Shown in pieces: positions 17,684 to 27,979 of a stretch of 64,000 bases of DNA. The notes under the pieces were generated by a model. It had not been told where the DNA came from, ran no database searches, and saw only the letters and a list, made by a program, of their open reading frames with translations. Made by a program: the position numbers and the translations under genes. Numbering within the stretch: the first letter of the stretch is position 1; each line of letters starts with the position of its first letter. Source of the stretch: Candidatus Kinetoplastibacterium crithidii (GTDB taxonomy: Bacteria; Pseudomonadota; Gammaproteobacteria; Burkholderiales; Burkholderiaceae_B); the NCBI GenBank assembly GCA_027557655.1, contig CP064915.1, positions 310,001 through 374,000 on the forward strand, given 5' to 3'.

Positions 17684-20386
17684 ATGATTTCTTTAGATAG
17701 TAGTCCTAGTAATATAGATAATGATGATATACAAGAACAACAAGAATGGTTAGAATCATTAGAAGCTGTTTTTAATAATAAAGGTTCAAATCAGGTTTCA
17801 TTTTTATTAAAAAGTTTGATAGAAGATGCTCGCCGATTAGGTGTAGAAATACCATTTCCCTTAAATACAGATTATGTTAATACAATACCACTATCATCAC
17901 AACCGATCCATCCTGGCAATCTAAAGATAGAGTCAAGAATTAATGCGTATGTTAGATGGAATGCTATGGCGATGGTAGTAAAGGCTAATTGTCATAATCC
18001 AGATGATGGTGGTAGTTTAGGAGGCCATATTTCCACATTTGCATCTTTAGCTACGATGATAGGGTGTGGTTATAATCATTTTTGGAAAGCTTCTAATGGC
18101 GATAATGAGGGCGATTTAGTTTATTTTCAAGGTCATGCTTCTCCAGGTATTTATAGCCGGGCATATTTAGAAGGTTTTTTATCTGAAGAACAGTTGGATA
18201 ATTTTCGTCAAGAAATTGATGGCAATGGTCTTCCTTCTTATCCTCATCCACGATTAATGCCTGATTTCTGGCAGTTTCCAACTGTTTCTGTTGGACTTGG
18301 TCCTATTATGGGCATTTATCAAGCAAGATTTTTAAAATATTTGCATGCTAGGGGTATAGCTGATACTAAAAATAGAAAAGTATGGGTATTTTGTGGTGAT
18401 GGTGAGATGGATGAAGTCGAGTCTTTAGGTGCTATTTCACTTGCTTCTAGAGAACACTTGGATAATTTAGTATTTGTTGTCAATTGTAATTTGCAGAGAT
18501 TAGATGGCCCAGTAAGGGGTAATGGCAAAATTATACAAGAATTAGAAAGTATATTTCGTGGATCTGGTTGGAATGTTATAAAATTAATATGGGGTGGTTA
18601 TTGGGATTCTTTACTATCTAATGATAAAAATGGAATACTAAGACGTATTATGCAAGAAACAGTGGATGGTGAATATCAAGCATATAAGGCTAATGACGGT
18701 AAATTTGTTAGAGATAATTTTTTTGCTAAACATCCTCAATTACTAGAGTCTGTTTCACATATGAGTGATAGTGCTATTTGGCGTTTAAATCGTGGTGGTC
18801 ATGATCCAAACAAAGTTTATGCTGCTTTTGAGGCTGCTAGCAAACATCTTGGACAGCCTAGTGTAATCTTGGCTAAAACAATCAAAGGTTATGGATTAGG
18901 GCATTTTAGTCAGTCAAAAAATTCTACACATCAACATAAAAAATTGGATATGGATTCTATTAGGGAATTTAGAGATCGTTTTGGTATACCTATACCAGAT
19001 GATAAATTAGATTCTTTACCATATTTTAAACCACCTATAGATTCTCCTGAGATGAAATATCTGCATGAACGTAGGCAATCACTAGGTGGTTATTTACCAA
19101 GACGCCGTCAAAAGTCTGATGAAATATTTAATATTCCTTCACTAGAAATGTTTAGGTCTATTTTGGAACCTACTTCTAGTGGCAGAGAAATCTCAACTAC
19201 GCAAGCTTTTGTTAGAATTTTAAATCAAATATTGAGAGATAAGTATATCGGTCCTAGATTAGTACCAATACTAGCCGATGAGTCTAGAACTTTTGGTATG
19301 GAAGGTTTATTTAGGCAGATAGGTATATATGCTCCTGACGGACAGAAATATACTCCTGTAGATAAAGATCAAGTCATGTACTATCGTGAGACTGTTGATG
19401 GTCAATTATTGCAAGAAGGTATTAATGAAGCTGGTGCAATTAGTTCATGGATTGCAGCTGGTACTTCTTATTCCACAAACAATCGCATTATGATACCTTT
19501 TTTTGTCTATTATTCAATGTTTGGGTTTCAAAGAGTTTGTGATTTAGCATGGGCTGCAGCCGATATGAAGGCCAGAGGTTTTCTTATTGGAGGAACATCA
19601 GGACGCACAACATTAAATGGAGAAGGCTTGCAACATGAGGATGGTCATAGCCATATACTAGCATCAACTATACCTAGTTGTGTATCTTATGATCCAGCTT
19701 TTGCTCATGAATTAGCAGTGATCATACATGATGGTCTAAAAAGAATGATAGAAAATCAAGAAGATATCTATTATTATATTACAGTTATGAATGAAAATTA
19801 TATACAACCAGGTTTAATAGATGGTGATGAAGAAGGTATAATTAAGGGAATATATAGATTCAGATCAAGTTCTTCGAAGTCTGTAAATCATGTTCAATTA
19901 TTAGGGTCTGGTGCTATATTGAGAGAAGTTCTTGCAGCACAAGAATTATTGGAATCTGATTGGAAAATATCTTCTGATGTTTGGAGTGTAACAAGCTTTA
20001 ACGAGCTACGTCGTGATGGTTTAAATGTAGACCGTTATAATCTATTGAATCCAACAAGCGAACAAAAAGTTCCTTATGTAACTGAAAAATTATCATTTTC
20101 TGAAGGACCAATCATAGCTTCTACTGACTATATGAAGTCTTATGCGGATCAAATAAGACCTTTTATTCCTAAAAATAGAGAATATCGTGTTTTAGGTACA
20201 GATGGATTTGGAAGGTCAGATTTTAGATTTAAATTGCGTAATTATTTTGAAGTAGATCGTAACTTCATAGTATTAGGTGCTTTAAAAGCTTTGGCTGATT
20301 CTGGTAAGATTTCTTCAGATATGCCTTCTAAAGCAATTGAAAAGTATAAGATTAATTCAAATAAAACTAATCCTCAGGATATATAG
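17684..20386 (+). CDS. aceE: Pyruvate dehydrogenase E1 component
   Basis: A 900-residue homodimeric-type E1. The thiamine diphosphate motif begins GDGEMDEVESLGAISLA and ends in NCNLQRLDGP. GHISTFASLATM, KTIKGYGLGHF and TTLNGEGLQHEDGHSH also match AceE. It decarboxylates pyruvate and acetylates the E2 lipoyl group. Full length (E. coli 887). GGGGGG lies about 10 bases before the ATG. It begins the aceE-aceF-lpdA operon, with aceF 11 bases downstream. Confidence 0.97.
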   Translation: MISLDSSPSNIDNDDIQEQQEWLESLEAVFNNKGSNQVSFLLKSLIEDARRLGVEIPFPLNTDYVNTIPLSSQPIHPGNLKIESRINAYVRWNAMAMVVKANCHNPDDGGSLGGHISTFASLATMIGCGYNHFWKASNGDNEGDLVYFQGHASPGIYSRAYLEGFLSEEQLDNFRQEIDGNGLPSYPHPRLMPDFWQFPTVSVGLGPIMGIYQARFLKYLHARGIADTKNRKVWVFCGDGEMDEVESLGAISLASREHLDNLVFVVNCNLQRLDGPVRGNGKIIQELESIFRGSGWNVIKLIWGGYWDSLLSNDKNGILRRIMQETVDGEYQAYKANDGKFVRDNFFAKHPQLLESVSHMSDSAIWRLNRGGHDPNKVYAAFEAASKHLGQPSVILAKTIKGYGLGHFSQSKNSTHQHKKLDMDSIREFRDRFGIPIPDDKLDSLPYFKPPIDSPEMKYLHERRQSLGGYLPRRRQKSDEIFNIPSLEMFRSILEPTSSGREISTTQAFVRILNQILRDKYIGPRLVPILADESRTFGMEGLFRQIGIYAPDGQKYTPVDKDQVMYYRETVDGQLLQEGINEAGAISSWIAAGTSYSTNNRIMIPFFVYYSMFGFQRVCDLAWAAADMKARGFLIGGTSGRTTLNGEGLQHEDGHSHILASTIPSCVSYDPAFAHELAVIIHDGLKRMIENQEDIYYYITVMNENYIQPGLIDGDEEGIIKGIYRFRSSSSKSVNHVQLLGSGAILREVLAAQELLESDWKISSDVWSVTSFNELRRDGLNVDRYNLLNPTSEQKVPYVTEKLSFSEGPIIASTDYMKSYADQIRPFIPKNREYRVLGTDGFGRSDFRFKLRNYFEVDRNFIVLGALKALADSGKISSDMPSKAIEKYKINSNKTNPQDI

Positions 20387-20397
20387 GATAATAAAAC

Positions 20398-21696
20398 ATG
20401 AATGAAATTATAGAATTTAATATGCCATCAGTTGGAGATTCAAAGGAATTTCGGGTTATAGAAGTTTTAGTTTCTATAGGGGATGAAATAATTGCTGAAC
20501 AAGGGGTCATTACCATAGAATCAGATAAAGCTTCTATAGAAGTTCCTGCTCCTTGTGGTGGTAAAGTTAAATCAGTTAATGTAAAGGTTGGCGATAAAAT
20601 TTCTGAAAATTTTCATTTGCTATCTATAGAAAAAAATAATACTGATGTTGTTAGTAGAGTCGAAGAAACATCAAATATAAATAATACTCCTATAAAAGAT
20701 ATTCCTATCAGTAATATAAAGAGTGAAAAAGTATTAGTTAATGATCATGATAATACTGATAGTATTCCATCTTTTAATAATAGAAATGTAGTAAAAAAAT
20801 TTGCTTATGCTTCTCCATCTATAAGAAAATTTGCTAGAGAATTAGGTGTTGATGTTTCTTTAGTACATGGGACAGGTAAAAAGGGTCGTATTACTGTAGA
20901 TGATGTTAGTTCTTTTGTTAAAAATAATTTGAATAATCCATCTGTAACTAGTGGTGCTGAATTATTTAACTTACCTCCTTGGCCCAAAGTAGATTTTGCT
21001 CAATTTGGTGAAATTGATAGTAAGCCGTTAAGTAGAATTCAGAAAATATCTGGTTCAAATTTGCATCGTAATTGGATGATGATACCTCATGTTACTAATA
21101 ATGATGAGGCTGATATTACAGATTTAGAAGATTTTAGAATTAAGATAAATCAAGATTTATCTAAAACCAACATAAAAGTTACTATATTGTCTTTTTTAGT
21201 TAAGGCGTTAGTTTCTTGCTTAAAAAAATTTCCAGATTTTAATGCTTCTTTGGATGATGATAAATTAATACTTAAAAAATATTATAATATAGGATTTGCT
21301 GTAGATACTCCCAATGGATTAATGGTTCCTGTAATACATAATGTTGACAATAAGGGTGTTATTGAAATTGCATCGGAAATAAAAAAATTATCTCAAAAGG
21401 CAAGGGAAGGCAAGTTATTTTCTAAAGAAATGCAAGGTGGATGTTTTTCTATTTCCTCTTTAGGAGGAATAGGTGGAGTTTCTTTTACTCCAATAGTTAA
21501 TGCTCCAGAAGTGGCTATACTAGGAGTATCCAAATCTACCTTTAAACCACTGTGGAATGGTAAAGAATTTATACCAAGATTAATTATGCCGATTTCTCTT
21601 TCTTATGATCACAGAGTTATTGATGGAGCAATGGCTGCAAATTTTAACAAATATTTGTGTCAAATTATGAATGATTTTCGTCTTATTTCTTTGTAA
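20398..21696 (+). CDS. aceF: Pyruvate dehydrogenase E2, dihydrolipoyl acetyltransferase
   Basis: A 432-residue E2. A single N-terminal lipoyl domain (about 1-78) carries the lipoyl lysine in ESDKASIEVPAP. The peripheral subunit-binding domain follows near residues 138-172 (YASPSIRKFARELGV, GKKGRITVDDV). The acetyltransferase core ends with SYDHRVIDGAMAANF, containing the catalytic His and Asp. Many relatives have two or three lipoyl domains, so this one is shortened. It transfers acetyl groups to CoA. Confidence 0.96.
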   Translation: MNEIIEFNMPSVGDSKEFRVIEVLVSIGDEIIAEQGVITIESDKASIEVPAPCGGKVKSVNVKVGDKISENFHLLSIEKNNTDVVSRVEETSNINNTPIKDIPISNIKSEKVLVNDHDNTDSIPSFNNRNVVKKFAYASPSIRKFARELGVDVSLVHGTGKKGRITVDDVSSFVKNNLNNPSVTSGAELFNLPPWPKVDFAQFGEIDSKPLSRIQKISGSNLHRNWMMIPHVTNNDEADITDLEDFRIKINQDLSKTNIKVTILSFLVKALVSCLKKFPDFNASLDDDKLILKKYYNIGFAVDTPNGLMVPVIHNVDNKGVIEIASEIKKLSQKAREGKLFSKEMQGGCFSISSLGGIGGVSFTPIVNAPEVAILGVSKSTFKPLWNGKEFIPRLIMPISLSYDHRVIDGAMAANFNKYLCQIMNDFRLISL

Positions 21697-21705
21697 GTGA
21701 TAAAT

Positions 21706-23400
21706 ATGATAAATAATGTTTATAAAGTAGCAGTTCCAGATATTGGTGATATAAAAGAAGCTAAAGTTATAGAAATTTTAGTTTCTAATGGTGATTTTGT
21801 TAAAAAAGAACAAAGCTTAATTACTGTTGAATCTGAAAAGTCTGTTATGGAAATACCATCAGATATTGATGGGGAAATAATCAATATTTGCGTCAAAGTT
21901 GGAGACAGTATATCTTCAGGAACTATTTTAGTCGAGATAAATGCTAGTGATTCATGCTCAGATTCATGTGCATCTTTGAATAATAATGTAGATAACGATA
22001 TTGTTAATTGTCAAGTAGTTATTCTAGGCTCTGGTCCTGGAGGTTATTCTGCTGCTTTTCGTGCAGCAGATCTAGGATTGGATACTATCCTAATAGAAGA
22101 ACATTCCAAATTAGGAGGTGTTTGTTTGAATGTTGGATGTATTCCAACAAAAGCTTTATTACATGATGTATCTATCATTGAAAGAGTAAAGAAGTCTTTT
22201 AATTGTGGAATAGAATATCAGGAAAAGCCGAAGATAGATTTAAATAAATTAAGAAATTCTATTGACTCTAAAGTTTCTAAACTAACCAATGGTCTGAGTA
22301 GTATGGCTAATGCAAGAAAGGTTAGAGTTATTAATGGATTTGCTAAATTTTTAGATAAGAATAGTCTTTCTGTGAAATGTTCTAACAATTTAGAAAAAAT
22401 TGTTAACTTTAAAAATGCTATCATAGCTACAGGAAGTCATGCTGTGCATCTACCTTTCTTACCTATAGATGATAGAATTGTTGATTCAACTGGAGCTTTA
22501 AAATTACCTGTGATACCTAAAAAAATGTTATTAATAGGTGGAGGTATTATAAGTTTAGAAATGGGAACAATATATTCTGCTCTAGGTTCTGAAATAGATA
22601 TAGTCGAAGTATCCAACGGTTTAATTTCTGGTGCTGATCGTGATTTGGTTAAAATATGGTCTAAATCGAATGAAAATCGCTTTAATAATATAATGCTGGA
22701 AACTAGAGTTATTGGTGCCGAGTCTAGAAATGATGGTATATATGTTAGTTTTGATGGAAAAAATGCTCCTAATATACCTCAATGTTATGATATGATTCTG
22801 CAGGCTGTAGGTCGTAAACCTAATATTGATAAACTTAATCTGGATAAAGTTGGCATTGTGTTAAGTCATGATGGTTTTATTAAAGTAGATCAACAGATGA
22901 GAACAAATATTTCCAATATATTTGCAATTGGTGATGTAAGTGGTAATCCAATGCTTGCTCACAAAGCTGTTCATGAAGCTCATGTCGCTGCTGAAGTCAT
23001 AAATGGAGAAAAATCTTTCTTTGATGCTGCTGTTATACCGTCAGTAGCTTATACTAATCCAGAAATTGCTTGGGTAGGTATTACTGAATCAGAAGCAAAA
23101 AAAAGCAATATTAATATAAAAACTGGGTTATTTCCATGGACTGCTTCAGGGAAAGCTATTGCAACTAATAGTGAGAATGGTTTTACCAAACTTATATTTG
23201 ATGTTGATAGCAAAAGAATTATTGGTGGTGGTATTGTAGGATCTCATGCTGGCGACTTAATTGGAGAAGTAGCACTTGCTATAGAAATGGGAGCAGATAT
23301 GTTTGATATAGCAAAAACCATTCATCCTCATCCAACCCTATCAGAATCAATAGGTATGTCTTCAGAGGTAGCTCTGGGAATTTGTACTGATTTACCGTAG
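21706..23400 (+). CDS. lpdA: Dihydrolipoyl dehydrogenase with N-terminal lipoyl domain (E3)
   Basis: About 564 residues. An N-terminal lipoyl domain (roughly 1-80, lipoyl Lys in VESEKSVMEIPSD) is linked to a flavoprotein disulfide reductase. The latter shows ILGSGPGGYSAAFRA for FAD, GGVCLNVGCIPTKALLH with the redox cysteines, and HPHPTLSE at the active site. Such fused E3 proteins are known from Neisseria, Bordetella and Alcaligenes. It reoxidises E2 lipoamide. An in-frame GTG at 21697, abutting the aceF stop, could add three residues. It is the last gene of the PDH operon. Confidence 0.95.
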   Translation: MINNVYKVAVPDIGDIKEAKVIEILVSNGDFVKKEQSLITVESEKSVMEIPSDIDGEIINICVKVGDSISSGTILVEINASDSCSDSCASLNNNVDNDIVNCQVVILGSGPGGYSAAFRAADLGLDTILIEEHSKLGGVCLNVGCIPTKALLHDVSIIERVKKSFNCGIEYQEKPKIDLNKLRNSIDSKVSKLTNGLSSMANARKVRVINGFAKFLDKNSLSVKCSNNLEKIVNFKNAIIATGSHAVHLPFLPIDDRIVDSTGALKLPVIPKKMLLIGGGIISLEMGTIYSALGSEIDIVEVSNGLISGADRDLVKIWSKSNENRFNNIMLETRVIGAESRNDGIYVSFDGKNAPNIPQCYDMILQAVGRKPNIDKLNLDKVGIVLSHDGFIKVDQQMRTNISNIFAIGDVSGNPMLAHKAVHEAHVAAEVINGEKSFFDAAVIPSVAYTNPEIAWVGITESEAKKSNINIKTGLFPWTASGKAIATNSENGFTKLIFDVDSKRIIGGGIVGSHAGDLIGEVALAIEMGADMFDIAKTIHPHPTLSESIGMSSEVALGICTDLP

Positions 23401-23442
23401 TTTAGAATCAATAATGTAATAATATAAAACTTAGGGGGTTAA

Positions 23443-24618
23443 ATGAAGCTTGATGAGATAATTAGAATGGTTGAGTTTTATATTCCTACATTAGGATTAA
23501 TTAAAGTAATTTCATGTTTTTTTTGTTTAATTATTATTTCATTGTTAGTGCAATGGGTTATATCTCGTTTATTAGTTTGGTTAACAAATAAAGTTATTAT
23601 TAATATTGATGGTTATGCAGAATGGCATCATGAATTACATAGGTATAATGTATATAAAAATATTTTGCGTTCTGTGCCATTTTTTGTCATTTCTGAAGGA
23701 ATTAAATTTGTTTACCATATCGGTAATATTGCTGAATATGTTTCTAGATTTGCTAGTGCAATTGTATGGATTTATATATTTGCAGCGCTTATTGGTTTAT
23801 TAAGTGTTATTCAGAGTATCTATTCTGCTAGAGCTAGGTCTATCAAAGTTTATGTACAGGTAGGTAAATTACTATTAATTGTTATAGGTATAGTGTTAGT
23901 ATTATCTGTTCTTATAAATCGTTCACCATTATGGATGATTTCTGGATTAGGTGCTTTATCTGCTGTTCTTTTGCTTGTATTTAAAGATACTCTTTTATCT
24001 TTAGTAGCAGGTACTCAATTAACAACAAATGATATGCTGAGGATAGGAGATTGGATTGAAATGCCTCAATCTAATGCAGATGGATATGTTAGAGATATAG
24101 CTCTACATACTGTAAAAATTCAAAATTGGGATAATACGGTTACTACTGTACCTACATATAAGTTGTTTTCAGAAAGTTATCGTAATTATCGGCAAATGTT
24201 TGAATCTGGTGGAAGAAGAATAAAAAGGGTTATGTATATAGATATATCAAGTCTTAAAATTATGAATGAGGTTGAAATTAGTGAACTAATGAAAATAACG
24301 TTATTGTCTAATTATTTAGAATTAAATCACAAAGACCAAGATCATTTTATGAATATATCTTTGTTTAGATATTATATAACTGCTTTTTTAAAGAGTCATG
24401 ATGAGTTACGACAAGACATGCCAATGTTAGTTAGAATGATGGAACAAATAGCTGAAGGTATTCCGATAGAAATATATTGTTTTACTGCATTAACAGCATG
24501 GGCCGAACATGGTCGTATACAAGGAGAAATTTTTGATCATATTAATTCTATGATGTATAAATTTCAATTACGTCTTTATCAAAAACCATCAATATATAAC
24601 TTTATGCAATGTAATTAG
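23443..24618 (+). CDS. ybdG: MscS-family mechanosensitive channel (YbdG type)
   Basis: A 391-residue protein with four or five hydrophobic spans in the first 190 residues. They are followed by the MscS beta-domain: LLVFKDTLLSLVAGTQL (pore-lining helix region), MLRIGDWIEMPQSNADGYV and NTVTTVPTYKLFSESYRNY. SGGRRIKRVMYID is characteristic of YbdG/miniconductance channels. Such channels release solutes on hypo-osmotic shock. GGGGG precedes the ATG. It lies between the PDH operon and nadE. Confidence 0.87.
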   Translation: MKLDEIIRMVEFYIPTLGLIKVISCFFCLIIISLLVQWVISRLLVWLTNKVIINIDGYAEWHHELHRYNVYKNILRSVPFFVISEGIKFVYHIGNIAEYVSRFASAIVWIYIFAALIGLLSVIQSIYSARARSIKVYVQVGKLLLIVIGIVLVLSVLINRSPLWMISGLGALSAVLLLVFKDTLLSLVAGTQLTTNDMLRIGDWIEMPQSNADGYVRDIALHTVKIQNWDNTVTTVPTYKLFSESYRNYRQMFESGGRRIKRVMYIDISSLKIMNEVEISELMKITLLSNYLELNHKDQDHFMNISLFRYYITAFLKSHDELRQDMPMLVRMMEQIAEGIPIEIYCFTALTAWAEHGRIQGEIFDHINSMMYKFQLRLYQKPSIYNFMQCN

Positions 24619-24645
24619 AGTTTAATATCATAATGAGATTCTTTA

Positions 24646-26268
24646 ATGAGTAATATTAAAATTGCAATAGCTCAAATAAATTCAGTGGTTGGAGATATAG
24701 AAGGTAATACCATTAAACTAATAAAAATTATAAATGAATCCTATAATAATGTTGATTTATTAGTTACTCCAGAACTTGTGATAACAGGTTATCCCCCAGA
24801 AGACTTATTATTTCATCATTCATTTATAAAATTACAAAATTTAAATTTGGAAAAACTTCGTCAGGCAACTATTGGTCTTAAGAAAGTATTTATTTTAGTG
24901 GGACATGTTTATCAAGAATCCAATAATTTATATAATGTAGCAACATTATATAATAATGGATTAATTATAGGTCGATATTATAAAAATCAATTGCCTAATT
25001 ACTCTGTCTTTGATGAAAAGAGATATTTTTCTATTAAGAAACAAGCATTTACTTTTAATATTAAAAGTAAAAAATTTGGCATCATGATTTGTGAAGATTT
25101 ATGGATAGATACATCTGTTGAACTGTATCAAGATTTAGATGTTGATATAATAGTTAGTCTTAATGCTTCTCCTTTTTTTATTGGTAAGGATGAGTTACGT
25201 TATTCAATTTGTAAAAAATTAGTAAATAAATTACATTGTGGGTTAGTTTATGTTAATGCTGTAGGAGGGCAAGATGAATTAATATTTGATGGTGGTTCTT
25301 TCTTTATGAATTCACGTGGCCTATGTAGCAACAAACTTCTTTCCTGGAAAGAAGATTTAGCTTATTTTGATATAAGCATAAGTGAGAAATCAAATGTTGA
25401 TTATTTTGTTAATGTACAAAATTCTAATATAGAATTACAGTTATGGAATGCCCTGGTTTTAAGTTTAAGAGATTATGTAAATAAGAATAATTTTCCTGGA
25501 GTTATTATTGGGTTGTCTGGTGGTATAGATTCGGCTCTAGCTCTTACATTAGCGGTAGATGCCATTGGCTCTAATAGAGTGCAAGCAATTATGATGTCTA
25601 CTTGTTATACATCGGAAATATCTATTATAGATGCTGATATTTTATCTAGAAGATTGCATGTTGAATATAACAAAATTGATATAAACACGATAATGTATTC
25701 ATACAATAGCATTATAAATGAAATTTTAAATACATCTGAAATAGCAAAAGAAAATATTCAAGCTAGAATACGAGGTAATTTATTAATGGCTATTTCAAAT
25801 ACTAATGGTAAATTAGTTGTGACAACAGGGAATAAATCTGAAATATCTATGGGATATTGTACCCTTTATGGAGATATGGTTGGTGGTTTTGCTTTGCTTA
25901 AGGATGTAAGCAAAACAATGGTTTATAAACTATCGAAATGGCGAAATGGAATATCTAATATTATTCCTGATCGAATAATTTCGAGAGCTCCTTCAGCTGA
26001 ATTAAAATTTAATCAGACTGATCAAGATACTTTACCTCCTTATTATTTATTGGACGCGATCTTAGAGTTATATATAGAAAAAAAATTAACAATAGAACAA
26101 ATTGTAGATCGTGGTTATAATGTTGATATTGTTAATAGAGTATTAGGTCTTTTACATAAAAATGAATATAAAAGATCTCAATCTTCAATAGGTCCTAAAG
26201 TTACTTTTTGTTCATTCGGTCGTGATTGGCGTTATCCTATTACTAATTTATTTTGTGAAAAATTATAG
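24646..26268 (+). CDS. nadE: Glutamine-dependent NAD+ synthetase
   Basis: A 540-residue two-domain enzyme. The N-terminal nitrilase-like glutaminase domain has TPELVITGYPPEDL (catalytic Glu) and GIMICEDLWID (catalytic Cys). The C-terminal synthetase domain has the ATP pyrophosphatase motif GLSGGIDSALALTLAVDA and TGNKSEISMGY. It amidates nicotinate adenine dinucleotide to NAD using glutamine. Full length for the family. It ends one base from the stop codon of the convergent recJ. Confidence 0.96.
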   Translation: MSNIKIAIAQINSVVGDIEGNTIKLIKIINESYNNVDLLVTPELVITGYPPEDLLFHHSFIKLQNLNLEKLRQATIGLKKVFILVGHVYQESNNLYNVATLYNNGLIIGRYYKNQLPNYSVFDEKRYFSIKKQAFTFNIKSKKFGIMICEDLWIDTSVELYQDLDVDIIVSLNASPFFIGKDELRYSICKKLVNKLHCGLVYVNAVGGQDELIFDGGSFFMNSRGLCSNKLLSWKEDLAYFDISISEKSNVDYFVNVQNSNIELQLWNALVLSLRDYVNKNNFPGVIIGLSGGIDSALALTLAVDAIGSNRVQAIMMSTCYTSEISIIDADILSRRLHVEYNKIDINTIMYSYNSIINEILNTSEIAKENIQARIRGNLLMAISNTNGKLVVTTGNKSEISMGYCTLYGDMVGGFALLKDVSKTMVYKLSKWRNGISNIIPDRIISRAPSAELKFNQTDQDTLPPYYLLDAILELYIEKKLTIEQIVDRGYNVDIVNRVLGLLHKNEYKRSQSSIGPKVTFCSFGRDWRYPITNLFCEKL

Positions 26269-26269
26269 T

Positions 26270-27979
26270 TTAATAGTTTGCTATTATTAATTGTATAATT
26301 ATCTGTAATGATTTTTTATTGTTCCATAAGTTATTTTCTATTTTATATACAGCCTTAATATTTTTGTATTCTACTTTTTGATGGTTAAAATATATAGCAT
26401 CGAACACTAATTTCTCACGCTGTAATACTAGTTTTAAATGTTTATTTTTTAGTATTTTTTGAGAAATAATTTCAAATTGATCTATAAATAATGGTTCATC
26501 AAATCCTGATCCCCATACTTGTTGATTTAGCAAATCAGCAAATTCTGTATTAGCATACTTTATTTCAAGAGAACCATCAGTTTCTAATGTTTGTCTTATA
26601 TCATTATTGCCTATTATATTTTTTGATGTTTCTTCAAATGCTGATTTAAATTTAATATAATTGTTTTTCGTAATTGTTAGTCCAGCAGCCATTGCATGAC
26701 CTCCAAATTGTTGGATTATATTAAATTTTTTTGAAATAGCATCTAATATTTCTTTTATATTTATTCCAGGAATTGATCTTCCTGATCCTCTTAATTCATT
26801 ATTTTTCGAAGGAGCAAATGCAATAGTTGGTTTCCAATATTTCTCTTTTAATTTAGATGCGATTAATCCTACTATGCCATGATTCCAATTTTCTTGATAA
26901 ATACATATACTATTGTTTGACTCATACCCATATTTATCAATTTCTAATATAGCTTGTGAATTGCTTTCTTCTTCTATTTTTTTTCTTTTATTATTAATAT
27001 CATTTAATTGTTGAGCAATATATAACGCTTCTTCATAGTTATCAGTTATAAGACAACGTATTCCTATGCTCATATCAGATAATCTTCCAGCAGCATTGAT
27101 TTTTGGTGCTATTGAAAAACCTAAGTCATTACTGTTTGCTTTATTCATATCTTTATTAGATATATTAAAAAGTGCTTGTATTCCTACTATTGTTTTGTTA
27201 GTTTGTATTCTTTTTAAGCCTTGGGCAACTAATATCCTATTATTAAAATCTAACTGAACGAGATCAGCTACAGTCCCTAGAGCTACTAAATCAACTAATT
27301 CATTAAGTTTAGGTCCTTCATTTTCCTTATAAATACCATGGATACGCATTTTTGATCTTAATGCAATCATTAAATAAAATATAACTCCAACACCAGCTAA
27401 ATTTTTAGATGGAAAATTACAACTAGATTGGTTCGGATTAATAATTGCTAAAGCTCTTGGTAATATTTTACCTGGTAGGTGATGATCTGTTATAATGACT
27501 TCTATACCCATTTGCCTAGCATATTCTACTCCTTCAACGCTAGAGATTCCGTTATCTACAGTTATTATTAAATCTGGTTTTTCTATAGATTGTTCATAAG
27601 CTTGTTTAATAATATCAACTGACAATCCATAATTATTATGAAATCTATTAGGTACTATAAAATTAACATTAGCTCCCATTGCTTTTAAAGCTCTGATACC
27701 TACGGCACATGCTGTTGCTCCATCACAATCATAATCAGCTACAATGAGAATTCTTTTCTTATTAATGATTGATTCTAGTAAATAGTTTGTTGCTTGTTCT
27801 ATCTGACTAAGATTATTTGGATTAATTAGATTAGGCCATCTGTATTGTATTTGAGATACTTCTGTTACTCCTCTGGAGGAGAGTAATTTAGCTAATAATG
27901 GATTTATGCCATGTTTTAATAGGAGATCATAATTTTTTTGTTGTATTTTTCGTATATGTATTTTATAAGAAGAGTTCAT
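26270..27979 (-). CDS. recJ: Single-stranded-DNA-specific exonuclease RecJ
   Basis: A 569-residue DHH-family nuclease. The motifs VADYDCDGATACAVG, TVDNGISSVEGV and VIITDHHLPG give the metal-binding core, and FGGHAMAAGLTI marks the DHHA1 domain. It degrades ssDNA 5' to 3' in recombination and mismatch/base excision repair. Full length. Its start overlaps the end of the upstream RpfE-like gene by 17 bases, so the two are probably co-transcribed. Its stop nearly touches the nadE stop. Confidence 0.96.
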   Translation of the reverse strand: MNSSYKIHIRKIQQKNYDLLLKHGINPLLAKLLSSRGVTEVSQIQYRWPNLINPNNLSQIEQATNYLLESIINKKRILIVADYDCDGATACAVGIRALKAMGANVNFIVPNRFHNNYGLSVDIIKQAYEQSIEKPDLIITVDNGISSVEGVEYARQMGIEVIITDHHLPGKILPRALAIINPNQSSCNFPSKNLAGVGVIFYLMIALRSKMRIHGIYKENEGPKLNELVDLVALGTVADLVQLDFNNRILVAQGLKRIQTNKTIVGIQALFNISNKDMNKANSNDLGFSIAPKINAAGRLSDMSIGIRCLITDNYEEALYIAQQLNDINNKRKKIEEESNSQAILEIDKYGYESNNSICIYQENWNHGIVGLIASKLKEKYWKPTIAFAPSKNNELRGSGRSIPGINIKEILDAISKKFNIIQQFGGHAMAAGLTITKNNYIKFKSAFEETSKNIIGNNDIRQTLETDGSLEIKYANTEFADLLNQQVWGSGFDEPLFIDQFEIISQKILKNKHLKLVLQREKLVFDAIYFNHQKVEYKNIKAVYKIENNLWNNKKSLQIIIQLIIANY

